Positions 1 to 5,496 of a DNA stretch of 6,632 nucleotides are shown here, piece by piece. The stretch spans positions 1 through 6,632 of the forward strand of contig CAJXJU010000070.1 in NCBI GenBank assembly GCA_913055195.1. The letters are read 5' to 3'. The translations under genes and the position numbers were made by a program. Source of the DNA: an uncultured Desulfohalobiaceae bacterium (GTDB lineage: Bacteria > Desulfobacterota > Desulfovibrionia > Desulfovibrionales > Desulfonatronovibrionaceae). The first letter of the stretch is position 1, and every line of letters starts with the position of its first letter. The notes beneath the pieces are model-generated. The model was given only the letters and a program-made list of their open reading frames with translations, did not search any database and was not told the origin of the DNA.

Positions 1-46
1 CTGTTCGCCTGTCCCCGCACGGAAAAATTTACTTTTTGCAGGCGAC
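1..46 (+). repeat. Right end of the 151-bp-family repeat element (copy A, truncated by window start)
   Basis: This matches the right half of the complete element at 5235-5385. It aligns to 5337-5385 with one 3-bp indel (CGT present at the internal copy) and one substitution near the terminus (GGCGAC here, GGCGGC there). It contains TCGCCTG and CAGGCGA, which can pair as a 7-bp stem, and ends in ACTTTTTGCAGGCGAC, the terminal inverted repeat. The left half lies outside the window. It sits just upstream of flhA, probably in the spacer after the preceding flagellar gene. Seen directly in sequence; the element identity is inferred from the complete internal copy. Confidence 0.85.
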
Positions 47-82
47 TCAGAAATAAGAAGTTAAGAAGAGGTTGTCAAAATT

Positions 83-2185
83 ATGGCAGCAAAAACTCCA
101 GTTCTAAACATAGATTATTCCAGATTCTCCAAACAGGGAGACCTTCTTTTAGCCGGTGGCGTGGTAGTTATCCTCTTTGTCATGCTTATCCCCATGCCCA
201 CCATTGTCCTTGATGTGATGCTGGCTTTTAACATATCTGTTTCTCTTGTTGTTTTAATAACAGTCATGTTTATGAAATCCCCTCTGGAATTCTCCATTTT
301 TCCATCTTTACTTTTAGTGACAACATTAATGCGTTTAGCTTTAAACGTGGCTTCCACAAGACTCATTTTATTGCACGGAAATGAAGGCACAGCAGCAGCA
401 GGTAATGTTATTCAGGCCTTTGGACAATTTGTGGTGGGAGGAAACTATGTCATAGGTATAGTTATTTTTCTCATCCTATTTGCCCTGAACAAAATGGTTA
501 TCACCTCCGGCACTACAAGAATCGCTGAAGTTGCTGCCCGATTTACCCTGGATGCGATGCCGGGCAAACAAATGGCCATTGAGGCAGATCTTAATGCAGG
601 CCTTATTGATGAACAGGAAGCCAAAAGACAGCGCGAGCTTATCCGTAAAGAAGCTGATTTTTACGGAGCAATGGACGGTGCAGGCAAATTCGTCTCTGGT
701 GATGTCAAGGCCGGTATGCTCATTACCTGCATCAATATTATTGGCGGATTTTTCATAGGTGTCATTCAACAACACATGGACTGGATGGAGGCGGCCCAGA
801 CATATACCCTTTTAACCATTGGTGACGGTCTGGTTTCCACTATCCCATCCATTATAATCTCAACCTCAGCAGGTATTATTGTCAGCCGGGCAGCAGCAGA
901 AGCCCAGATGGGAGAAGAATTCTTAGGCCAGCTCACCCTGCATCCACGGGCTTTGCGTCTTGTCTCTGGCGTATTGCTGCTTTTTGCCATTGTGCCTGGC
1001 ATGCCCACTGTGGCCTTTCTCATTCTTTCCGGTATTATCTTTGCCCTATCCCTGCTGGCTGCCAAAAACAGGGAAGCAATGGAACAGGTAGAAGAAAGCC
1101 AGAAAAAAGAGCAGGAACCTTCTGTTGACACGCCAGAAGATGCATTAAACCTGCTTCCACTGGACATTCTGGCCCTGGAAGTAGGCTATGGGCTTATCCC
1201 TCTGGTGGATGAAGACCAGAATGGGAATCTTCTGGCCAGAATTAAGTCCATCAGGCGTCAATTTGCCCTGGACATGGGTGTCATTATTCCGTCGCTCCAT
1301 CTGAGGGACAACCTGGAATTAAAGCCTGGCGAATATGTTGTGCTTATTAAAGGAAATGAAGTGGCCAGGGCTGAAATCATGATTGACCACTACCTGGCTA
1401 TGGATCCTGGAGATGCCAAACATCGAATCAAAGGTATTGAGACATTGGAGCCTGCCTTTAATTTACCAGCGCTCTGGATACCAAAAGAAAGAAAAGAAGA
1501 GGCTGTTATGGCCGGATACACTGTGGTTGATCCGTCAACGGTCATAGCTACCCACTTAACAGAAGTTTTCAAGCGCAATCTGCATGAATTTTTGGGCCGT
1601 CAGGAAACCCAAGATCTCCTTGATAGTCTGGCCAAAAGAGCACCCAAGGCTGTTGAAGATCTTATTCCCAATATCTTAAACCTTGGCACGGTACAAAAAG
1701 TGCTCCAGAATCTTGTTCGTGAAGGAGTTTCTATCCGGGATTTACTGACCATTGTCGAAACTTTGGCTGATTATGGTCAACAAACCAAAGACCCTGATCA
1801 ACTTACTGAGTTTGTCCGCCAGCGGCTGGGACGGACCATTGTCAAACCATATCTTACGGAAAACGGAATCTTACCTATCATAACCTTAACAGGAGAAATA
1901 GAGCAGGCTTTTCATGAAAGCCTGCGCCAAACAGAGCAAGGCACATATCTTGCGATGGAACCACAAAAAGCACACTCCATTATCCAGGCCATTAATCAAA
2001 CCCTGGAGAAACTGGTAGTCCAGGATGGACAGCCAGTGCTTTTGACAGCGCCAATGCTCAGGCCGCATCTGGCACAATTATTGATGCGTTTTATACCGGC
2101 ACTACCGGTGATTTCCCAGGCAGAAATTCCACCGGACATCCGTCTGGAATCTGTAGCAATGGTGAGCTTAAACAATGCAAATTAA
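83..2185 (+). CDS. flhA: Flagellar type III export gate protein FlhA
   Basis: FlhA is an inner-membrane component of the flagellar type III export gate. It uses the proton motive force and docks chaperone-substrate complexes through its cytoplasmic domain. At 700 aa it has the usual full length. The N-terminal half (about residues 20-325) carries the clustered membrane segments. The FHIPEP-family block is clear: FNISVSLVVLITVMF near 49-63, RLALNVASTRLIL at 84-96, and the conserved cytoplasmic loop at about 140-210. That loop includes GAMDGAGKFVSGD at 196-208, whose Asp198 corresponds to the essential loop aspartate known from Salmonella FlhA. Residues from about 340 form the soluble C-terminal domain that binds substrates and chaperones. 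The ATG is preceded by AAGAGG at 66-71. The 3' end overlaps flhF by 11 nt, indicating translational coupling. flhB and fliR are commonly upstream but are outside the window. Family assignment is very secure. Confidence 0.98.
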   Translation: MAAKTPVLNIDYSRFSKQGDLLLAGGVVVILFVMLIPMPTIVLDVMLAFNISVSLVVLITVMFMKSPLEFSIFPSLLLVTTLMRLALNVASTRLILLHGNEGTAAAGNVIQAFGQFVVGGNYVIGIVIFLILFALNKMVITSGTTRIAEVAARFTLDAMPGKQMAIEADLNAGLIDEQEAKRQRELIRKEADFYGAMDGAGKFVSGDVKAGMLITCINIIGGFFIGVIQQHMDWMEAAQTYTLLTIGDGLVSTIPSIIISTSAGIIVSRAAAEAQMGEEFLGQLTLHPRALRLVSGVLLLFAIVPGMPTVAFLILSGIIFALSLLAAKNREAMEQVEESQKKEQEPSVDTPEDALNLLPLDILALEVGYGLIPLVDEDQNGNLLARIKSIRRQFALDMGVIIPSLHLRDNLELKPGEYVVLIKGNEVARAEIMIDHYLAMDPGDAKHRIKGIETLEPAFNLPALWIPKERKEEAVMAGYTVVDPSTVIATHLTEVFKRNLHEFLGRQETQDLLDSLAKRAPKAVEDLIPNILNLGTVQKVLQNLVREGVSIRDLLTIVETLADYGQQTKDPDQLTEFVRQRLGRTIVKPYLTENGILPIITLTGEIEQAFHESLRQTEQGTYLAMEPQKAHSIIQAINQTLEKLVVQDGQPVLLTAPMLRPHLAQLLMRFIPALPVISQAEIPPDIRLESVAMVSLNNAN

Positions 2186-3221
2186 AACATTTCGCGGCAA
2201 AACACTCTCCGAGGTGATGGCCCGCATCAAAAAAGAAATAGGGCCGGATGCCGTTATCTTAAACAGTGATGACGTCACTGACAAAGGGGAAAAATATTTT
2301 GAGGTCACTGTTGCCAGGGAAAACGATATTGAGCAACAAAAAAGAGAGCCAAATTATTACGCTTATAATTTCGAGCAAGAATTTCGTCTGGAATGGGAAA
2401 AATTCCAGAAAAATATATACGCCTTAATCAAGCCTCACTTAAATAAAAACAATATAACCCCCAGACAAAAACAGGTACTGGATTATCTGGAAAAACAGGG
2501 GGTGAGCACTGAGCTCATTCTGGAAATTTATGCCAGGATAAGTCAATCACCAGATACACCTATTCTGAAAATCCTGAGCCAGGCAATAAAGATACAATCA
2601 TGGATGGAAAAATTTACCCCCCAGAAAATACACGCTTTTACTGGACCAAGTGGTAGCGGTCAGACAAGCACATTGCTCAGACTGGCCCTGGAACTAAAAA
2701 AATCATCTGCAAAAATTTTAATACTCAACGCCAATATTAACCACGCCGGGGGCAAATTGTATCTGAAACATTTCAGCGAGCTTTCCGGCCTTGCCTATCA
2801 TGAAACAGACAGGCTTTCCAGAAGCATATTAAATCATTTCAAAGAATTCGATTATATTCTGATTGATCTGCCTCCACTTGCGCAGGGAAAAAATCTCATA
2901 ACAAGCATGGATGAACTTCAGGCAAGCTCTGAAATAGCGATCCATCTGGTTCTGGCACCAGCCTATTCTTCTGAGCAATTAAACTTTTTTAGCGTCCAAT
3001 ATTCTCATCCCCAGATGGCAAGTCTTATCTGGACAAAACTTGATGAAACATGCGTTTTCGGTCGCATCATGAATATAGCGTGGAAAACCAGGCTGCCTAT
3101 TAGCTATCTGAGCTATGGCCCTGGTCTGAAAAAAAGCTCAGTACCAGCTACACAGGACAACGTATGGCGGCTGATTTTTAAAAAAGAGCTGCCCAACGGC
3201 TGTAAAATCATAACTTGCTAA
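2175..3221 (+). CDS. flhF: FlhF, SRP-type flagellar placement GTPase with degenerate P-loop
   Basis: FlhF belongs to the SRP54/FtsY GTPase class and normally marks the cell pole for flagellar assembly. The start MQIKTFRGKTLSEVMARIKK is typical of FlhF, followed by VILNSDDV. A helical N-type region covers about residues 65-150 and the G domain about 150-345. The G domain is unusual. The P-loop at 157-164 reads GPSGSGQT, so the invariant lysine is Gln163 (CAG at 2661-2663). The SRP-type DTxR region is NANINHAGGK (185-194), and the DTAG-type G3 is DLPP (231-234). The guanine-specificity motif TKLD (287-290) and the SYG element of the closing loop (313-315) remain. It is therefore probably unable to hydrolyse GTP normally, though the fold appears intact. 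Length, 348 aa, is ordinary. The start overlaps flhA, with GGTGAG at 2161-2166 as ribosome binding site. Identity is secure from sequence and context; the loss of activity is inferred. Confidence 0.93.
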   Translation: MQIKTFRGKTLSEVMARIKKEIGPDAVILNSDDVTDKGEKYFEVTVARENDIEQQKREPNYYAYNFEQEFRLEWEKFQKNIYALIKPHLNKNNITPRQKQVLDYLEKQGVSTELILEIYARISQSPDTPILKILSQAIKIQSWMEKFTPQKIHAFTGPSGSGQTSTLLRLALELKKSSAKILILNANINHAGGKLYLKHFSELSGLAYHETDRLSRSILNHFKEFDYILIDLPPLAQGKNLITSMDELQASSEIAIHLVLAPAYSSEQLNFFSVQYSHPQMASLIWTKLDETCVFGRIMNIAWKTRLPISYLSYGPGLKKSSVPATQDNVWRLIFKKELPNGCKIITC

Positions 3222-3252
3222 CAACTAAATAAAACAATAAGATAGGTGTACT

Positions 3253-4068
3253 ATGCAAAACAAATTACCATTAGTCATATCTGTGACCTCTGGAAAAGGA
3301 GGGGTTGGAAAAACCAACATCTCAGTAAATCTCTCATATTGTCTGCAAAAGCTGGGTAATAGAGTTCTTATCCTGGATGCGGATCTGGGTCTGGCTAACG
3401 TGGATGTGCTTCTAGGACTAACTCCAGAGCACAATATCTTCCATCTCCTTAATGAGGGGCTTCCCCTGTCTAAAATTTTAGTTCAAACAAAATATGGATT
3501 TCTTATCCTGCCCGCTACATCTGGAGTCACAGAAATGCTCTCTCTTTCCTCGGGCCAAAAACTTGAACTTCTGGAGGCAATGGATTATCTGGAAGACAAA
3601 ATTGATTTTCTTATCGTTGACACAGGTGCAGGACTGGGCGATAATGTTATTTATTTCAATCTTGCAGTCCAGGAACGGCTTCTCGTCCTGACCCCTGAGC
3701 CTACTTCTCTCACTGATGCTTATGCCTTGATAAAAGTCCTTAAAAACAAGCATAATATCAACAAATTCAGAATCATTATAAACATGGCCAGGACAGAAAC
3801 AGAAGCTAAAAATGTATTTAAAAAACTCTATGCAGCCTGCGATCACTTCCTGAGCAGTGTTTCTCTTGATTTAGTTGGAATTATTCCTCATGATGTGGCG
3901 GTTAAAAAAAGCGTCACCCGGCAGGTGCCTTTCTGTCATAGTGAGCCGCACTCTTCTGCTAGCAAGGCCATGCAAGAAATTGCTCGTAAAATAAATAACT
4001 GGCAGGCACTAAATCAGCTTGATGGCAATATCAAATTCTTCTGGAAAAAACTCCTCTTCCAGGAATAA
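3253..4068 (+). CDS. flhG: FlhG (YlxH/FleN), MinD-like ATPase controlling flagellar number
   Basis: This MinD/ParA-family ATPase normally partners FlhF and limits flagellar number. The deviant Walker A motif SGKGGVGKTN is at 13-22, with both lysines present. The switch I region LDADLGLANVD is at 41-51 and Walker B IVDTGAGLGD at 121-130. TPEPTSLTDAYALIK (147-161) is the conserved FlhG/MinD segment. The C-terminus GNIKFFWKKLLFQE (258-271) is basic and amphipathic, as in MinD membrane-targeting helices, so ATP-dependent inner-membrane binding is likely. The protein begins only about 12 residues before Walker A, so the DQAxxLR activation motif found at the N-terminus of many FlhG proteins, which stimulates FlhF GTPase, is absent. 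This fits the degenerate FlhF upstream. The ATG lies 31 nt after flhF with ATAGGTG just upstream. No in-frame alternative start would restore the missing motif: the spacer is short and AT-rich, with TAA triplets. The 3' end overlaps fliA by 47 nt. Confidence 0.95.
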   Translation: MQNKLPLVISVTSGKGGVGKTNISVNLSYCLQKLGNRVLILDADLGLANVDVLLGLTPEHNIFHLLNEGLPLSKILVQTKYGFLILPATSGVTEMLSLSSGQKLELLEAMDYLEDKIDFLIVDTGAGLGDNVIYFNLAVQERLLVLTPEPTSLTDAYALIKVLKNKHNINKFRIIINMARTETEAKNVFKKLYAACDHFLSSVSLDLVGIIPHDVAVKKSVTRQVPFCHSEPHSSASKAMQEIARKINNWQALNQLDGNIKFFWKKLLFQE

Positions 4069-4852
4069 TCCCTGGATTATTCTGGAACAAGAAGGAATAA
4101 ACTTCGCTGAATTAGCCCCCAGGCAACAGGAGGCTATCATTCGATCTTTTGCCCCTAAAATTAAAATTCTTGCCTTGCGTTTAAAAACTAAACTCCCCAA
4201 ACACATTGAGCTTGACGAACTTATCAGCGCTGGAAGTATGGGGCTTGTTGAAGCCTTGAGTAATTTTGACCCCAATCAGGGAATTAAATTTGAAACCTAT
4301 GCCGATAATCGCATTCGCGGGGCCATGCTTGATGAATTACGCAAAATGGACTGGTTTTCCAGGGGGTTAAGACAAAAAATAAAAAAAATCGAACAAACTA
4401 TTCACCAGATAGAACAAAATACAGGTTACCTGCCTGATATACTTGAACTCAAAAAAATTACAGGTTATTCTCTGGAAGAGATTGATGAAGTATTGACAGC
4501 ACTTCAAAATCAGATTTGTTTAAGCCTGGATGCAATTCAGGAAAACTTTGTCTTGCCTGATGATAGCGAACACTTTAAAGAACCCCATACAAATGCGCTT
4601 CTTCAGGATCTGATAGACAAAGTCGCCAGACTGATTAATGATTTGACCGAGCGGGAAAAATTGGTCATATCTCTTTACTATGTTGAAGAATTAACTATGA
4701 AAGAAATTGCTCAGGTTCTGGAAATAACCGAAGGCCGGGTTTCCCAGATTCATTCACAGGCTCTGAAAAAACTAAAAACTAAATTTAAACAAAAATATGA
4801 AAAAGGAGGTAATTATGGCAATAAACAAAAATATGCGCATCCTGGTAGTTGA
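4022..4852 (+). CDS. fliA: Flagellar sigma factor FliA (sigma-28)
   Basis: FliA directs RNA polymerase to late flagellar and chemotaxis promoters and is normally held by the anti-sigma factor FlgM. Sigma region 2 covers about residues 40-112 and includes ELDELISAGSMGLVEAL (63-79), FDPNQGIKFETYADNRIRGAM (82-102) and LDELRKMDW (103-111). Region 3 is about 113-165, and region 4 about 203-253 with LTEREKLVISLYY and the helix-turn-helix TMKEIAQVLEITEGRVSQIH. I chose the ATG at 4022, giving 276 aa; a TTG one codon upstream is possible. The first 16 residues are Ser/Asn-rich and are encoded over the end of flhG; the Shine-Dalgarno match is weak (AGGC near 4004), so translation is probably coupled to flhG. 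The tail after about residue 258 is encoded across the cheY ribosome binding site and start, and reads KGGNYGNK..., unlike a sigma domain. Identity is secure; the exact start is less so. Confidence 0.95.
   Translation: MAISNSSGKNSSSRNNPWIILEQEGINFAELAPRQQEAIIRSFAPKIKILALRLKTKLPKHIELDELISAGSMGLVEALSNFDPNQGIKFETYADNRIRGAMLDELRKMDWFSRGLRQKIKKIEQTIHQIEQNTGYLPDILELKKITGYSLEEIDEVLTALQNQICLSLDAIQENFVLPDDSEHFKEPHTNALLQDLIDKVARLINDLTEREKLVISLYYVEELTMKEIAQVLEITEGRVSQIHSQALKKLKTKFKQKYEKGGNYGNKQKYAHPGS
4802..4810 (+). promoter_or_regulatory. Strong ribosome binding site that sets the cheY start
   Basis: AAAGGAGGT is a near-perfect anti-Shine-Dalgarno match with GGAGG ending 5 nt before the ATG at 4815. 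It lies inside the fliA coding region and is the best ribosome binding site in the window. It also shows that the upstream in-frame ATG at 4797 is not the real cheY start, because that ATG precedes the site. Confidence 0.9.
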
Positions 4853-5198
4853 CGACTTTTCAACAATGCGCAGGATTATAAAAAATATTCTACGTCAACT
4901 TGGATTTTCAAATATAGTAGAAGCTGACGATGGCACCACAGCATGGGAGGTTCTAAATAAAGACAAAATAGACTTTATAGTAAGTGACTGGAACATGCCC
5001 AAGATGACCGGCATTGAACTTCTGCGCAAAGTAAGAGCGAGTGAAGAGTTTGCTGACCTTCCATTTTTAATGGTTACAGCAGAAGCTCAACAGGAGAATA
5101 TCATTGAAGCGGTTCAGGCCAAGGTGTCTAATTATATAGTCAAACCATTTACGGCAGATACCTTGCAGAAAAAAATCGAAAAAATTTTTGAAAAATAA
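4815..5198 (+). CDS. cheY: Chemotaxis response regulator CheY
   Basis: This is a single-domain receiver of 127 aa with no output domain. When phosphorylated by CheA it binds the flagellar switch (FliM/FliN) and alters rotation. All diagnostic residues are present: the acidic pair Asp13-Asp14, phosphoacceptor Asp58 in SDWNMPKMTG, Thr88 in MVTAEA, Tyr107 and Lys110 in NYIVKPF, equivalent to E. coli Asp12/13, Asp57, Thr87, Tyr106 and Lys109. The WNMP signature and the SNYIVKPF end are those of true CheY rather than a generic receiver. The start follows the GGAGG site; the gene overlaps fliA by 38 nt. The location in the flhA-fliA cluster rather than with cheA supports a motor role. The stop codon is followed directly by a hairpin and then by the inserted repeat elements. 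Confidence 0.96.
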   Translation: MAINKNMRILVVDDFSTMRRIIKNILRQLGFSNIVEADDGTTAWEVLNKDKIDFIVSDWNMPKMTGIELLRKVRASEEFADLPFLMVTAEAQQENIIEAVQAKVSNYIVKPFTADTLQKKIEKIFEK

Positions 5199-5199
5199 A

Positions 5200-5231
5200 T
5201 TGTATATGCCCACGACTGTGGGTCTATACAA
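5200..5231 (+). other. Hairpin immediately after cheY
   Basis: TTGTATA (5200-5206) pairs with TATACAA (5225-5231) and CCCAC (5209-5213) with GTGGG (5218-5222), separated by a 2-nt internal mismatch, with loop GACT. It begins two nucleotides after the cheY stop. No U-tract follows, so it is not a standard intrinsic terminator; it may protect the mRNA 3' end or attenuate transcription. The right arm includes most of the apparent target-site duplication of the next element, so that element inserted at the base of this hairpin. The pairing is seen; the role is inferred. Confidence 0.6.
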
Positions 5232-5234
5232 TAA
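5227..5234 (+). repeat. Left target-site duplication of the 151-bp element
   Basis: TACAATAA here is repeated exactly at 5386-5393, directly on either side of the inverted-repeat element. If the true element end includes two more bases on the right, the duplication would be 6 bp (CAATAA) instead of 8. Confidence 0.75.
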
Positions 5235-5385
5235 GAGTCGCCTGCAAAAAGTCGAAACTCGCAAATTAAAACTAGCAGGGACAGGCGAACGGCTAATGAT
5301 TTCAAATAGTTACAACCGTCACAACACTCGCTATCGCTGTTCGCCTGTCGTCCCCGCACGGAAAAATTTACTTTTTGCAGGCGGC
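5235..5385. mobile_element. 151-bp MITE-like / REP-doublet element, complete copy B
   Basis: This is a non-coding element with nested inverted repeats. Outer arms GTCGCCTGCAAAAAGT (5237-5252) and ACTTTTTGCAGGCGGC (5370-5385) match at 15 of 16 positions. Inner arms GACAGGCGAAC (5280-5290) and GTTCGCCTGTC (5339-5349) match perfectly over 11 bp. Each half also has its own TCGCCTG/CAGGCGR stem, so it could fold as one long hairpin or as two small ones. The 48-bp centre (5291-5338) is not repeated in the window. The 8-bp direct repeat TACAATAA abuts both ends. Partial copies lie at 1-46 and 6555-6610. There is no transposase gene, so movement would depend on an enzyme supplied in trans: either a miniature inverted-repeat transposable element or a REPIN-type sequence mobilised by a RAYT. 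The duplication favours the former. The ORFs that cross it are not genes. Confidence 0.85.
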
Positions 5386-5393
5386 TACAATAA
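5386..5393 (+). repeat. Right target-site duplication of the 151-bp element
   Basis: This exact copy of TACAATAA at 5227-5234 lies next to the right terminal inverted repeat. One base (A5394) separates it from the left duplication of the neighbouring 79-bp element. Confidence 0.75.
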
Positions 5394-5394
5394 A

Positions 5395-5402
5395 TTATGG
5401 CA
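5395..5402 (+). repeat. Left target-site duplication of the 79-bp element
   Basis: TTATGGCA is repeated exactly at 5482-5489, precisely outside the perfect 10-bp terminal inverted repeats. Confidence 0.8.
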
Positions 5403-5434
5403 CTCAACTTTCGGAACTCCGAAAGTTGAGTTTT
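5402..5434 (+). terminator. Terminator-like hairpin at the left end of the 79-bp element
   Basis: ACTCAACTTTCGGA (5402-5415) pairs perfectly with TCCGAAAGTTGAGT (5418-5431), followed by TTT and then ATAATTT. The pairing can resume outside a 3-nt mismatch through AAATTAT (5392-5398) and ATAATTT (5435-5441). A 14-bp stem with a short T tract on the + strand could cause partial termination between cheY and fliL. It is formed by the element itself, so its termination role may be incidental. fliL has no obvious promoter of its own, so read-through is presumably still needed. Confidence 0.5.
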
Positions 5435-5481
5435 ATAATTTGCTAAAAAAATTGAACATTTTTTTAACTCAGAAAGTTGAG
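5403..5481. mobile_element. 79-bp miniature inverted-repeat element
   Basis: The terminal inverted repeats CTCAACTTTC (5403-5412) and GAAAGTTGAG (5472-5481) are perfect over 10 bp and match at 12 of 13 positions when extended. The element is bracketed by the 8-bp direct repeat TTATGGCA. A third, internal copy of the motif follows the left end, so 5403-5415 and 5418-5430 form a tight 13-bp hairpin. The rest (5431-5471) is AT-rich with runs of A and T. It is too short to code for anything. It differs in sequence from the 151-bp family. The exact abutment of duplication and inverted repeats is strong evidence for insertion; the mobilising transposase is unknown. Confidence 0.8.
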
Positions 5482-5489
5482 TTATGGCA
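5482..5489 (+). repeat. Right target-site duplication of the 79-bp element
   Basis: This is an exact copy of TTATGGCA at 5395-5402. It ends seven bases before the fliL ATG, so the element landed close to the translation start of that gene. Confidence 0.8.
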
Positions 5490-5496
5490 TTAAAAA

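Noticed and set aside
766..1167. 133-aa minus-strand reading frame inside flhA
   Set aside because: It is a shadow of the well-conserved flhA frame with no protein-like features.
4019..4021. TTG start for fliA one codon before the ATG
   Set aside because: An ATG follows immediately, and neither choice changes the protein meaningfully.
4797..4814. Earlier in-frame ATG for cheY
   Set aside because: It precedes the GGAGG site, has no ribosome binding site of its own, and adds residues not seen in typical CheY proteins.
5235..5385. CRISPR-like repeat unit
   Set aside because: The copies are far apart, inverted, and not regularly spaced; there are no spacers or cas genes.
5398..5412. Sigma-54-like promoter TGGCAC-N5-TTTC ahead of fliL
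   Set aside because: The -12 element reads TTTC instead of TTGC, lacking the conserved G, and the match is created by the junction of the duplication and the 79-bp element. It also lies inside a perfect hairpin arm.
5188..5493. 101-aa + strand reading frame over the spacer
   Set aside because: It consists almost entirely of the two repeat elements and has no ribosome binding site or recognisable protein pattern.
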